Source: Methylosinus sp. H3A (GTDB taxonomy: Bacteria > Pseudomonadota > Alphaproteobacteria > Rhizobiales > Beijerinckiaceae). Taken from it: DNA of 64,000 bases. Positions 34,719 to 43,763 of the stretch are shown piece by piece. Location: NCBI RefSeq assembly GCF_015709455.1, contig NZ_JADNQW010000005.1, positions 682,001-746,000 on the forward strand. Direction: 5' to 3'. The notes under the pieces are model-generated. The model was not told where the DNA came from and ran no database searches. It was given only the letters and a program-made list of their open reading frames with translations. Within the stretch, counting starts at the first letter, position 1; each line of letters begins with the position of its first letter. The position numbers and the translations under genes are program-made.

Positions 34719-35912
34719 CTACTTCAGCAGCGCGGCGACTCCCGGCAGCTCCTTGCCCTCGAGCCATTCGAGAAAGGCGCCGCCCGCGGTCGAGAGATAG
34801 CTGAACTCCTGCGCCGCATGGGCCTGATTGAGCGCCGCGACCGTATCGCCGCCGCCTGCGACGGAGAGCAGCTCGCCTTCCACCGTCAGTCGCGCCGCCG
34901 TCTGCGCGACGGCGTTGGTGCCCTCGTCGAAGGGCGGCAGCTCGAAGGCGCCGAGCGGTCCGTTCCAGACGAGCGTCTTGGTCTTGGCGAGCAGGCTCTC
35001 GATATGAGCGATGCTCTTGGGCCCGACGTCGAGGATCATGTCGCTCTCGCCGACATGCTCGATCGCGACGATATGGGAGGGCGCATGGGCCTCGAATTTC
35101 TGCGCGACCGTCGCGTCGATCGGCAGCACGATTTCGCATTTCGATGTTTGCGCCTCGGCGAGAATGGCGCGCGCCTTGTCGAGCAGATCATGCTCGCAGA
35201 GCGATTTGCCGACAGGCTTGCCCTGCGCGGCGAGGAAAGTATTGGCCATGCCGCCGCCGATGACGAGGATATCGACCTTGCGGATCAGATTGCCGAGCAG
35301 CTCCAATTTGGTGGAGATTTTGGCGCCGCCGACGATCGCCATGACGGGATGAGCGGGATGCTCCAGCGCCTCGGAGAGCGCCTGCAGCTCGGCCTGCATG
35401 GTGCGGCCGGCATAGGCGGGCAGAAGATGCGCGAGCGCTTCCGTCGAAGCATGCGCGCGATGCGCGGCCGAGAAGGCGTCATTGACATAGACGTCGCCGA
35501 GCTTGGCGAGCTCGGCGGCGAAGGCCGGATCGTTCTTCTCCTCGCCCTTGTGGAAGCGCGTGTTCTCGAGCAGCAGAATATCGCCGTTCTTCAATTGCGC
35601 GATCGCCGCGCGCGCGACATCGCCGATGCAATCATCAGCGAAGGCGATTTTGCGCTTTGCCGTCTCCTCGATCGCGGCGACGACGACTTTCAGCGAATCC
35701 TCGTCCTTGCGCTCGCCCTTCGGCCGTCCGAAATGGGCGAGAAGAATCACCTTGCCGCCCTTTTTCGAAATATCCTCGATCGTCGGCAACACGCGCTCGA
35801 TGCGCGTCTTGTCGGTGACCACGCCGTTCTCGGTCGGCACATTGAGGTCCACGCGCAACAGGACGCGCTTGCCCTCGAGATCGGCGGAATCGAGCGTGTT
35901 GAAAGACGGCAT
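34719..35912 (-). CDS. pgk: Phosphoglycerate kinase
   Basis: A 397-residue glycolytic/gluconeogenic and Calvin-cycle kinase that interconverts 1,3-bisphosphoglycerate + ADP and 3-phosphoglycerate + ATP. Motifs include [12 protein letters not shown] near the N-terminus, [20 protein letters not shown] and [10 protein letters not shown] in the nucleotide domain. It lies 34 bp downstream of gap on the same strand, a common alphaproteobacterial pair. ATG 35912 is the standard start. Confidence 0.97.
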   Translation of the reverse strand: MPSFNTLDSADLEGKRVLLRVDLNVPTENGVVTDKTRIERVLPTIEDISKKGGKVILLAHFGRPKGERKDEDSLKVVVAAIEETAKRKIAFADDCIGDVARAAIAQLKNGDILLLENTRFHKGEEKNDPAFAAELAKLGDVYVNDAFSAAHRAHASTEALAHLLPAYAGRTMQAELQALSEALEHPAHPVMAIVGGAKISTKLELLGNLIRKVDILVIGGGMANTFLAAQGKPVGKSLCEHDLLDKARAILAEAQTSKCEIVLPIDATVAQKFEAHAPSHIVAIEHVGESDMILDVGPKSIAHIESLLAKTKTLVWNGPLGAFELPPFDEGTNAVAQTAARLTVEGELLSVAGGGDTVAALNQAHAAQEFSYLSTAGGAFLEWLEGKELPGVAALLK

Positions 35913-35946
35913 GGCTGTGCTTCCCGGTTAACGAGGAAAAATCGTC

Positions 35947-36954
35947 TCAGATGAGCTTTCCGATCGTCGCGGCGACATCCGTCATGCGGCCGGAGAAGCC
36001 CCATTCATTGTCGTACCAGGAGAGGATGCGAACGAGCTCGCCCTCGATCACCTTGGTCTGATCGAGATGGAAGATGGACGAGCGAGGGTCGTGGTTGAAA
36101 TCGATGGAGACATTCTTGTCGGCGGTGTAGCCGAGAATGCCCTTCAGCGGCCCGTCGGCGGCGGCGATGATGGCGGCGTTGATCTCCTCCTTGCTCGTCT
36201 TGCGCCCCGGCACGAATTTGAGATCGACGGCCGAGACATTGGGCGTCGGCACGCGGATCGCGGCGCCGTCGAGCTTGCCTTTCAGCTCCGGCAGCACGAG
36301 GCCCACGGCCTTGGCCGCGCCGGTGGAGGTCGGGATCATCGACAGCGCCGCGGCGCGGCCGCGATAGAGATCCTTGTGGAACGTGTCCAGCGTCGGCTGG
36401 TCGCCCGTGTAGGAGTGGATCGTCGTCATGAAGCCGCGCTCTATGCCGACCGCCTCATTCAGCACTTTGGCGACGGGGGCGAGGCAATTGGTCGTGCAGG
36501 AGGCGTTGGAGACGACGAGATCGTCTTTCGTGATCTTGTCCTGATTGACGCCATAGACGACGGTGATGTCGGCGCCCTCGGAGGGAGCGGAGACCAGCAC
36601 GCGCTTCGCGCCGGCGTCGAGCAGCGCCTTCGCCTTGTCTCGCGCGGTGAAGAGCCCCGTGCATTCGAGCGCTATGTCGATTCCGAGCGCCTCATAGGGC
36701 AGCTCGGCCGGATTTTTGATCGCCGTCGCCTTGATCGGCCCAAAGCCCACGTCGATCGAATCGCCATCGACCTTCACCTCGCGCGGAAAGCGGCCATGCA
36801 CGGAATCATAGCGCAAGAGATGGGCGTTGGTCTCGACCGAGCCGAGATCGTTGATCGTCACCACCTCGAGGTCGGTGCGGCCAGTCTCGACGATATAGCG
36901 AAGAATATTGCGTCCGATGCGTCCGAACCCGTTGATCGCCACTCTCACGGCCAT
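35947..36954 (-). CDS. gap: Glyceraldehyde-3-phosphate dehydrogenase
   Basis: A 335-residue NAD(P)-dependent enzyme. Rossmann motif INGFGRIGRNILRY is at the N-terminus, the active-site Cys lies in VSNASCTTNCLAP, and the conserved SWYDNEWGFS lies near the C-terminus. It is transcribed before pgk and diverges from the DUF4164/zapA pair. A transketolase gene that often precedes gap in relatives is not here. Confidence 0.97.
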   Translation of the reverse strand: MAVRVAINGFGRIGRNILRYIVETGRTDLEVVTINDLGSVETNAHLLRYDSVHGRFPREVKVDGDSIDVGFGPIKATAIKNPAELPYEALGIDIALECTGLFTARDKAKALLDAGAKRVLVSAPSEGADITVVYGVNQDKITKDDLVVSNASCTTNCLAPVAKVLNEAVGIERGFMTTIHSYTGDQPTLDTFHKDLYRGRAAALSMIPTSTGAAKAVGLVLPELKGKLDGAAIRVPTPNVSAVDLKFVPGRKTSKEEINAAIIAAADGPLKGILGYTADKNVSIDFNHDPRSSIFHLDQTKVIEGELVRILSWYDNEWGFSGRMTDVAATIGKLI

Positions 36955-37295
36955 AGCGGTGCTCCTTCTCGTCTGCTCTCCCGGGCGGGCCTCGGGCGGC
37001 CGGCAAATCGCCCCGAATCGGGGCTATGCCCGTTCTGCTGCGGATTTGGCGCCTATTCCGGCGGCGAGCGCCTGCTCGAATGAGCGGCTTGATAACAGGT
37101 CGCGCCCCCCTGTCAACGCGGCCGCCGGTCGCTTCCGGGCCGGCTTTTCATTTGCAGCGAGTTCTCGTCGATCGAACGATTCCAATCGGGCGGAAAGCGC
37201 TCGCAGCCCCGCCGCGCGGATTGGGATTTGCGCGATTCATGCTAGGAGAAGACGATTCGTAAGGGGTATCTAATCGTGATCGGTCCGGTTTCCAT
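36955..37295. other. Divergent promoter region between gap and the DUF4164 gene
   Basis: No gene is supported in these 341 bases. A short hairpin GCCCCGA-A-TCGGGGC lies at 37010-37024. The region should hold the promoters for gap-pgk and DUF4164-zapA, but none was clear enough to place. Confidence 0.5.
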
Positions 37296-37589
37296 ATGAC
37301 GCAAGTCCCGCACAGGCTCGACGACGCGCTGCAGCGGCTCTCCGGCGCGCTGGAGCGCCTGGAGGAGACTGTCACGCGCCGTATCGAGGCCGAGCTGTCG
37401 CATGCCGATCTCGAGGAGGAGCTCGCCGTCATGCAGGACGACCGCAGCCGGCTGGGCCTCGAGCTCGACGCCGCCCTCGCCCAGAACAGCGCGCTGGAAA
37501 AAGCGCGCGACGAGGTGCTGACGCGTCTCGACCGCACGAGCCTCGGCATTCGCGCCGTGCTCGGCGATGACGACCAGACGGAGACGTAG
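37296..37589 (+). CDS. DUF4164 coiled-coil protein
   Basis: A 97-residue, almost wholly helical protein with heptads (LDDALQRLSGALERLEETVTR, LSHADLEEELAVMQDD). It fits DUF4164, a small alphaproteobacterial family encoded directly before zapA. It stands nine bases before zapA and may act with it in division, as inferred from context only. Confidence 0.8.
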   Translation: MTQVPHRLDDALQRLSGALERLEETVTRRIEAELSHADLEEELAVMQDDRSRLGLELDAALAQNSALEKARDEVLTRLDRTSLGIRAVLGDDDQTET

Positions 37590-37598
37590 AGGCGGCGA

Positions 37599-37982
37599 AT
37601 GGCGCATGTGGTGGTGACGATCGCGGGCCGGACCTATCGCATGGCCTGCGAGGATGGCGAGGAAGCGCATATCGACGAGCTCGCCAAGCTCGTCGAAGCC
37701 AAGATACTGTCATTGCGCGAGGGTTTCGGCGACATTGGCGAGCAGCGCATCACCGTGATGGCGGCGCTCACCCTCGCCGACGAGGCGTCGATCGCGACGC
37801 GCAAGCTCGAGGCGGCGCAGGCGGAGCTCGCGGCGCTGCGGGAGAAAGAGGCTGCGGCGAAAGACGCCGAGGCCGCTCTCGAGGAAAAAATCGCCGCTGC
37901 GCTCGAGGATGCGACGACACGCGTCGAGCGCCTCTCCCGAGAGCTGCAGTCCGGCGGCGGCGACGCGCCCCCCGATCTCTGA
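37599..37982 (+). CDS. zapA: Cell division protein ZapA
   Basis: A 127-residue FtsZ-associated protein. The N-terminal domain VVVTIAGRTYRMACEDGEEAHIDELAKLVEAK is typical of ZapA, followed by RITVMAALTLADE and a long C-terminal coiled coil. It bundles FtsZ filaments at midcell. It forms an operon with the DUF4164 gene. The 6S RNA that often follows zapA in this group was not recognised in the short space downstream. Confidence 0.92.
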   Translation: MAHVVVTIAGRTYRMACEDGEEAHIDELAKLVEAKILSLREGFGDIGEQRITVMAALTLADEASIATRKLEAAQAELAALREKEAAAKDAEAALEEKIAAALEDATTRVERLSRELQSGGGDAPPDL

Positions 37983-38025
37983 CGGCCCGAGCCTTCGGCG
38001 GCCCGGGACATTCAGCGACCTACCT

Positions 38026-38538
38026 TCAGCGACCCCAGGCCTCGAAGGCGGGATCGTGCTTGACCTTCTCCAGATCGTCCGCCTGCTGGGACAATTGGAT
38101 GTGCCGGCGTTCCGCCGCGTCGCGCTCCGCCCCGTCCTTGAGGATGGCGATCTTGAGCTGCTCGGTCGCCTTGCGGGCGAGCGCATTGATCCAGCGGTTG
38201 AGATTGGTGACGACGAGATTCTTCCGCGCGAGCTCGACATCGCGCCCGCCCGCGTCGCCCTTCAATATATCGCGCTCCTTGACCGCCGCGGCGAGCTGCG
38301 CGTCGAGCTCGGCGAGCTTCTCCGGGGCGGTGGTCCCGGCGCGGGCTTTCTCGATCGCGGCGATGCCGTCGTCCAGCCAGGAAATCTGCTGCGCGAGCAC
38401 GCCGTCTTTGATCGGCCCCTTGACGTCGAAGGAATTGGGCAGAGGGAAGAAGGGGCTGATCTCCACCGCTCGCGCCGGAGCGGCGGCGAAGGGCGCCGAG
38501 ATCAGGACGGCCAGAGCCAGTGTGGCGAATTTCGACAT
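38026..38538 (-). CDS. Exported hypothetical protein, helical
   Basis: A 170-residue protein with a clear signal peptide (MSKFATLALAVLISAPFAAAPARA) and a mature part that is mainly charged helix (KLAELDAQLAAAVKERDILKGD, RDAAERRHIQLSQQADDLEKV). I do not recognise a family. ATG 38538 has GGGAGA nine bases upstream; longer frames would precede the signal peptide with arginine-rich sequence. It converges with zapA. Confidence 0.7.
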   Translation of the reverse strand: MSKFATLALAVLISAPFAAAPARAVEISPFFPLPNSFDVKGPIKDGVLAQQISWLDDGIAAIEKARAGTTAPEKLAELDAQLAAAVKERDILKGDAGGRDVELARKNLVVTNLNRWINALARKATEQLKIAILKDGAERDAAERRHIQLSQQADDLEKVKHDPAFEAWGR

Positions 38539-38969
38539 GTTTTTCTCCCATGCCGACGGGTCGTTGTCTCGTGACGGCGCGCCCGTCTCCGTGGGTCGGC
38601 CGCCGCCCGCGGCTGCGCAAGACTGAGGCATCGACGTAGCTAAGGCAAGTCTCGCGATCTCGCCTCGCGATCTCGCCTCACGAGGCTCGCACATATTTTT
38701 CGCGGGCTCGCCGCCGAGCGTGAACGAAGCTGGCGCGAGACGCCGGCCCTTGGGCGATCTTATTGATCCAACAGAAAGAAATTGCGCTCTAGCTCTGCGC
38801 TACACATCAGGGCGCGGACATGCAATAATACCCTTCGGCCGAAGCGGATGCTTTGCACGACATTCGCCCAGAGGGCGTCGGCGCGTTATTTTCATTCCCG
38901 CAACTATCGTCGAGACGTGAATTATCGAAGGAGATCACTTCAAAATCTTATAGATACGGTCGAGATGCG
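38539..38969. other. Intergenic region before the GGDEF/EAL gene
   Basis: No gene is supported in these 431 bases between divergent genes. The right half is AT-richer (38810-38960) and probably holds the promoter of the cyclic-di-GMP gene. Confidence 0.5.
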
Positions 38970-40868
38970 ATGAAAAAGGATAAGAATTCTTCAAGGGCGA
39001 GGCCAATGCTCGAACTCGACTGTGAGAATTGCTGCTCTAACGTCACGATGCAGGGTCTTCGCGCGCTTCAACACGAGGTGCTCGAGAGTCTGGCGCGCAG
39101 CAGGCCGTTGCGAGACGCGATGAATGAGCTCTGTCGACGCGCCGAGCGGCTCGCGCCCGATGTCATCTGCTCCGTGCTGACCGTCGACCGCGAGGGCCGG
39201 CTGCATCCTCTGGCGGGGCCGAGCCTACCGGATCATTATTCGAGCTCGCTCGACGGCATGCGCGCGGGGCCGGACGCCGGCTCCTGCGGCGCCGCGGCCT
39301 ATTTCGGCGAGCCCATCGAGGTCACCGACATAGAGAACGATCCCCGCTGGGTCGCCTTCCGAGCCTTGGCGCTTCCGCTCGGGCTGCGCGCCTGCTGGTC
39401 CTCGCCCATTCGCGCCTCCGACGATCGCGTCGTCGGCACTTTCGCCTTTTATTATCGGTCCTGCCGGGGGGCGAGCTCGCTCGACCGCACCATCGTCTCG
39501 ACCTGCGTGCATCTTTGCGCCATCGCGCTGGAGCAGCAGGAGCGCAAGGAGCACATCCATCGGCTCGCCTATTTCGACGCCGTCACCGGCGCCGCCAACC
39601 GCGCCTCTATGGAGCAGCATGGCGAGACCGCGATAGCAGCCGCGGTCGCGAATGGCTTCGGCGCGGCCATCCACTGCATCGACCTCGACAGTTTCAAGGA
39701 GATCAACGACACGCTCGGGCATCGCGCCGGCGACATTCTGCTCAAATCGGTCGCCGAGCGCATTTCCTCGATCGTGAACAAGGGCGACATCGTCGCCCGC
39801 ATCGGCGGCGATGAATTCGCCGTGGTTCAGTCTCACGCCGCCTCCCCCGCGGATATCGGCGGCTTCGCCATGCGGCTGATGGATGCGATGGCCGCCCCTT
39901 TCGACCTCGACGAGGCGATGGCGACGGTCGGCGTCAGCGTCGGCATCGCGCGGGCGCCGGAGGACGGCTATGATCTGCGGACGCTGATGCGGAAGGCGGA
40001 TTTCGCTCTTTACGAGGCCAAGTCGACCGGCCGCGGCCATTTTCGCTTCTTCGATCCCGAGATCGAGTCGCGGATCGCGGCCAATCGGCGAATTTGGCAG
40101 GATTTGAAGCAGGCCGTCGCCAACGGCGAGTTCGAGCTGCATTTTCAGCCGATCGTCGCGCTCGACGTCACGCGCGTCTGCGGATATGAAGCGCTGCTTC
40201 GATGGCGGCATCCGCGCGACGGCCTCCGCACGCCGGAGGACTTCCTCCCCGTCGCGACGAAGGCCGGCCTCTTATACGAAATCGGCGCCTGGATATTGAA
40301 CGAGGCCTGCGCCTCCGCGGCCACGCTATCCCCAGACGCGCGAGTCAGCGTCAATGTCGGCCAAGTCCAGCTGGAGAAGGCCGGCTTCGCGCAAGACGTC
40401 GCCGAGGCGCTCGCCGTTTCCGGAATGGACCCGAGCCGGCTGGAGATCGAGATCGCCGGATCGGTCCGGCTCGTCGACAATGAGGACGCTCTGGAGTGTC
40501 TGACGGCGATCCGCGCGCTCGGCGTCTCCGTCGCGCTCGATGATTTCGGCGTCGGCGGCTCGGCCCTCGCGCATCTTCACGCTCTTCCGGCGGATCGCAT
40601 CAAGATCGGCCGGCCCCTGGCGCAGGACGCGGAGACCAGTCCGCGCGCCGCGACGATCGTGAAGACGATCATCGCTCTCGCGCATGATCTCGGGATAACG
40701 ACGACGGCCGAGGGCGTCGAGACCGACGCGCAGCTACGCATGCTCCGCCAATTCGGCTGCGATGAGATTCAAGGCTTCGTGATCAGCTCGCCGAAACCGC
40801 TGAACGCCTTTCTCGGAGGCGTCGAAGCAATCGGCGGCGACGCGCATCCGCCCTTGTCGCTCGCGTGA
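38970..40868 (+). CDS. GAF-GGDEF-EAL cyclic-di-GMP protein with degenerate EAL
   Basis: A 632-residue cytoplasmic signalling protein. A GAF domain (about 30-180, AERLAPDVICSVLTVD...AGSCGAAAYFGEP) is followed by a GGDEF domain with an intact GGDEF at 279-283 and by an EAL domain with EAL at 407-409. The inhibitory-site Arg is replaced (NKGD before GGDEF). In the EAL domain VNVGQVQL, LDDFGVG and AEGVET are kept, but the ELTE-type motif reads EIAG and the IKID-type motif reads KIG. The synthase part is probably active, the phosphodiesterase part doubtful. ATG 38970 was chosen; an in-frame TTG at 38853 would add 39 residues. Confidence 0.88.
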   Translation: MKKDKNSSRARPMLELDCENCCSNVTMQGLRALQHEVLESLARSRPLRDAMNELCRRAERLAPDVICSVLTVDREGRLHPLAGPSLPDHYSSSLDGMRAGPDAGSCGAAAYFGEPIEVTDIENDPRWVAFRALALPLGLRACWSSPIRASDDRVVGTFAFYYRSCRGASSLDRTIVSTCVHLCAIALEQQERKEHIHRLAYFDAVTGAANRASMEQHGETAIAAAVANGFGAAIHCIDLDSFKEINDTLGHRAGDILLKSVAERISSIVNKGDIVARIGGDEFAVVQSHAASPADIGGFAMRLMDAMAAPFDLDEAMATVGVSVGIARAPEDGYDLRTLMRKADFALYEAKSTGRGHFRFFDPEIESRIAANRRIWQDLKQAVANGEFELHFQPIVALDVTRVCGYEALLRWRHPRDGLRTPEDFLPVATKAGLLYEIGAWILNEACASAATLSPDARVSVNVGQVQLEKAGFAQDVAEALAVSGMDPSRLEIEIAGSVRLVDNEDALECLTAIRALGVSVALDDFGVGGSALAHLHALPADRIKIGRPLAQDAETSPRAATIVKTIIALAHDLGITTTAEGVETDAQLRMLRQFGCDEIQGFVISSPKPLNAFLGGVEAIGGDAHPPLSLA

Positions 40869-41024
40869 GCGGGCGACAAGGGTCGCGCAGACGTCGCCGA
40901 AGAGCGCGCTATATGCAGGCGAGAACGACCGAGCAGAGACATTTCCCTCGCTGCCGAAAAGCTATTCGGGACATTTCGGCAAAAATTGCGTTTCCTCTGT
41001 CCGCGGCGCGTCGGAGTTCGAACC

Positions 41025-43103
41025 ATGTATCGTATTGGGCGCGGTTCGCGTTCCGAAGAGCAAGAAATCTTGGATCCGGAGACCCTCGGCGCCTCGATCC
41101 GAGCGGATCAGGCGCAGATGCTCGCCGAGGGCCAGTCCGTTCTCGTCTTCAATGCGGTGAACGCCGTAATCGTCGCGGGTATTTTCCATGAGTTCTACTC
41201 GGGCGCGCAGATCGCCGCCTGGCTTCTCGCCTTCGTCGCAGTGGTGACGGCGCGCGTCGCGCATGCGCGACACTTTCGCGCCTCACAGTCTTCCCCGGAC
41301 GAGGTGCGGCGCTTTCTGTCGCTCTGGGCGCTCGGCTCGACGCTCACGGGCTGCCTTTGGGGAGCCGCTTCGTCGGTGCTATGGCTGACGCCCGACGCGG
41401 GTTACCACGCCTTCGTCGTCTTCGCCGCCGGCGGCATGGCGGCCGGCGCCGTCCTCACCAATTCGTCCTATCTGCCGGCGATGTTCGGTTTCATCGCGCC
41501 GGATGTCGCGCCGCCGATCATCGCGCTCTTCACGCGGGGAGAACCCACGGCTGCGGCGATGGGCGCGCTGCTCACCGCCTTCACCGCCGTGCTGATCATC
41601 CTCGGCTTGCGCGCCAATGGCTGGCTGGTGTCCGTGTCGCGACGCAGACTGCTGCAGGAAGCGCTGTCAGAGGCGCTCCATCAGCGAAACGCCCTGCTTC
41701 ACGCCGTTTCGACCGCGGCGACCGAGCTGACCACCGCGACCCCCAGCGCTGCCGCGATCCCCGACCTGCTCGAATCCGTCGGAGCGGCGATCGGCGCCGA
41801 CCGCATTCTCGTCTTCGAATCCGGCTCGGCGCTGACCGGCCCCCCTTCCCTGCTCCATTTCTGGCAGAGGCCCGAGTCTCCGCTCACCCTGGACGCGACG
41901 TTTTTCGAGGTCGACAAGACGCGCAGCGCCTTTTTGTCCGATCCGCTACTCGCCGCGCTGACGGAGCGCCGGCCGGTGTCGGCCGCGACGCGCGCGCTCG
42001 ACCCCGGCCCCGCCAAGGCCTTTCTCGAGCGCGCCGGCGTGCGCTCCGCGCTGTTCGCGCCAATCGTCGTCGACGACGCCGCATGGGGATGGGTCGAGGT
42101 CGAAGACTGCCGGACCGAACGCCAGTGGAAAGCGGCCGAGATCGACGCGCTGCGCATACTCGGCGACATCATCGGCGGCTCGGTCGCGCGTCAGCGCTAT
42201 GTCGACAGGCTCCGCGACGCCAATGAGGTGGTCGAGCGCAGCCCGACGCTGCTGTTCCGTCTGCGAATGGACGGCCGCACGCCGCGCCTGGTCTATGTGT
42301 CCCACAACATCGCGCTGTTCGGCTACGACCCTTGGGAGCTCACCGACCCCGCGAGCAGCCTCGCCAATTGCGTTCATCCCGACGATCTCGAAAAGGTCGG
42401 CGCCTCGCTGGCGCGGGCGGCCGCGGACGGAAAACGCGGCGGAATGGTGGAATTTCGCTTTCGGCGACGCGACGGCGGTTATAGATGGCTCGACGCCCGC
42501 TATGCCGCGCGCGACCGCTCCGGGCGATCGCAACTGATCGAAGGCGTGGCGCTCGACGTGACCGAGCGCAAGGAAGTCGCGGACCAGATCGCGATTCTCG
42601 CGCAGACCGACGCTCTGACCGGCCTCGCCAATCGCAGAAGCTTCATCGACGCGCTTCGCCGCGCCTTCGCGAACGCCGAGGCCGGCGGCAAGCCCTTCGC
42701 GCTGCACTACATCGACGTCGACCATTTCAAGGAGGTCAACGACCGGCTGGGCCATGCGAGCGGCGACGCGCTGCTCGAAGCGCTCGCCGGGCGGCTGAAA
42801 GGGCGTTGTCGCGCCGGCGACGTCGTCGCGCGGCTCGGCGGCGACGAATTCGCTATCCTCCAATCCAAAGCGCGCGACGAAGCGAGCGCGGCCGCCATGG
42901 CTGCGAAAATCTGCGCGCTCGCGGCCACCCCCTACGCTCTGCCGGGCGGAGAGCTGCGCGCCACGGTCAGCGTCGGCGTCGCTCTGTTCACATCGAAGAT
43001 GGAGGGGCCAGACCCGATGCTGGCGCGCGCCGACCGCGCGCTCTATCACGCCAAGGAGAGCGGCAGAAACCAATATCGCATCGTCTCCGGCCCGGGAACA
43101 TGA
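41025..43103 (+). CDS. Membrane-bound GAF-PAS-GGDEF diguanylate cyclase
   Basis: A 692-residue protein that would make cyclic-di-GMP. The N-terminal third is a membrane sensor with about five or six segments (VLVFNAVNAVIVAGIF, AWLLAFVAVVTARVA, FVVFAAGGMAAGAVL, AAAMGALLTAFTAVLIIL). A GAF domain (about 235-385), a PAS domain with PAC (YVSHNIALFGYDPWELTD...EGVALDVTERK) and a GGDEF domain follow. GGDEF is at 605-609 and an inhibitory site RAGD lies five residues before it (596-599), so product inhibition is expected. ATG 41025 is preceded by CGGAG. It follows the GGDEF/EAL gene on the same strand by 156 bp. Confidence 0.9.
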   Translation: MYRIGRGSRSEEQEILDPETLGASIRADQAQMLAEGQSVLVFNAVNAVIVAGIFHEFYSGAQIAAWLLAFVAVVTARVAHARHFRASQSSPDEVRRFLSLWALGSTLTGCLWGAASSVLWLTPDAGYHAFVVFAAGGMAAGAVLTNSSYLPAMFGFIAPDVAPPIIALFTRGEPTAAAMGALLTAFTAVLIILGLRANGWLVSVSRRRLLQEALSEALHQRNALLHAVSTAATELTTATPSAAAIPDLLESVGAAIGADRILVFESGSALTGPPSLLHFWQRPESPLTLDATFFEVDKTRSAFLSDPLLAALTERRPVSAATRALDPGPAKAFLERAGVRSALFAPIVVDDAAWGWVEVEDCRTERQWKAAEIDALRILGDIIGGSVARQRYVDRLRDANEVVERSPTLLFRLRMDGRTPRLVYVSHNIALFGYDPWELTDPASSLANCVHPDDLEKVGASLARAAADGKRGGMVEFRFRRRDGGYRWLDARYAARDRSGRSQLIEGVALDVTERKEVADQIAILAQTDALTGLANRRSFIDALRRAFANAEAGGKPFALHYIDVDHFKEVNDRLGHASGDALLEALAGRLKGRCRAGDVVARLGGDEFAILQSKARDEASAAAMAAKICALAATPYALPGGELRATVSVGVALFTSKMEGPDPMLARADRALYHAKESGRNQYRIVSGPGT

Positions 43104-43121
43104 GGCCGAGGTAGGACATAT

Positions 43122-43604
43122 ATGTCGCACTTCGATCTTTTGTCGGAGCTGTCACCGCTCGGCCTCGGTCACAGGCTAGAGCTCGGATTCGGGGAAATAG
43201 CAAAAAACATCTGGAATGCGCAGGCGGCGGCGCTCGCGATCGGTTTCGTCATCGCGGCGGTTGCGCCGATCGAAGCGCTTGGACAAACCGACATCGGCGC
43301 TCTGACGGTGGTTTCGCGCCAGGCGAAACCGAAAAAGACAAAAACGGCCCACGCCCGCGCGCCGCAGCGGCCGCCCGCACGACGAGCGGAACGGCGGACG
43401 GCTCCCGCGGGGCGGCCCGCATCGCCGCGACGGCGCTCGCTCCGTCACAGGCCCCCGCTCGACGCCATCGAGCCGACCGCCGCCGAGGGCAAGGTCCAGC
43501 GGCAGGCGACAGCGGCGGCGGAAGCCTCGGAGGCCTCCTCCTCGGCCGATCAAGTCGGCGCGACCGACGGCCGCACGCCGATCAAATTCGACATCCGCCA
43601 CTGA
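43122..43604 (+). CDS. Basic, Ala/Pro/Arg-rich hypothetical protein
   Basis: A 160-residue frame starting 18 bases after the diguanylate cyclase, with AGGAC before ATG 43122. It has one hydrophobic segment (AAALAIGFVIAAVAPI, about 35-50) and then a long Arg/Pro/Lys-rich low-complexity tail. No family is recognised. The low complexity leaves some doubt that it is expressed. Confidence 0.45.
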   Translation: MSHFDLLSELSPLGLGHRLELGFGEIAKNIWNAQAAALAIGFVIAAVAPIEALGQTDIGALTVVSRQAKPKKTKTAHARAPQRPPARRAERRTAPAGRPASPRRRSLRHRPPLDAIEPTAAEGKVQRQATAAAEASEASSSADQVGATDGRTPIKFDIRH

Positions 43605-43651
43605 GGCGGCGGGGCGGCGAGGATATTTTACGTTCTCGCCGTCCTCGGGTC

Positions 43652-43710
43652 AGAGCGTTTCCGGCCGCAGTGGACGCCGGTTCGGCGTGGGAAACGCGTC
43701 AAAGCAAAAA
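43652..43710 (+). repeat. Dispersed palindromic repeat, family A, copy 2
   Basis: AGAGCGTTTCC...TGGACGCCGG, then TTCGGCGTGGGAAACGCG and TCAAAGCAAAAA. The ends GTTTCC and GGAAAC pair, forming an imperfect hairpin. It is followed at once by the 21-bp hairpin at 43711. Confidence 0.85.
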
Positions 43711-43755
43711 TCTAGCGTCTTTCCATGTTTCAATGAAACATGGAAAGACGCTAGA
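43711..43755 (+). repeat. Perfect 21-bp hairpin before the radical SAM gene
   Basis: TCTAGCGTCTTTCCATGTTT... (43711-43731) is the exact reverse complement of 43735-43755, with the loop AAT. The element ends eight bases before ATG 43764, so it covers the place where a ribosome binding site would lie (GGAAAG within the right arm). Confidence 0.85.
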
Positions 43756-43763
43756 CTTGCGCG

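Noticed and set aside
37983..38025. 6S RNA after zapA
   Set aside because: The space between zapA and the convergent gene is only about 40 bases, too short for the RNA.
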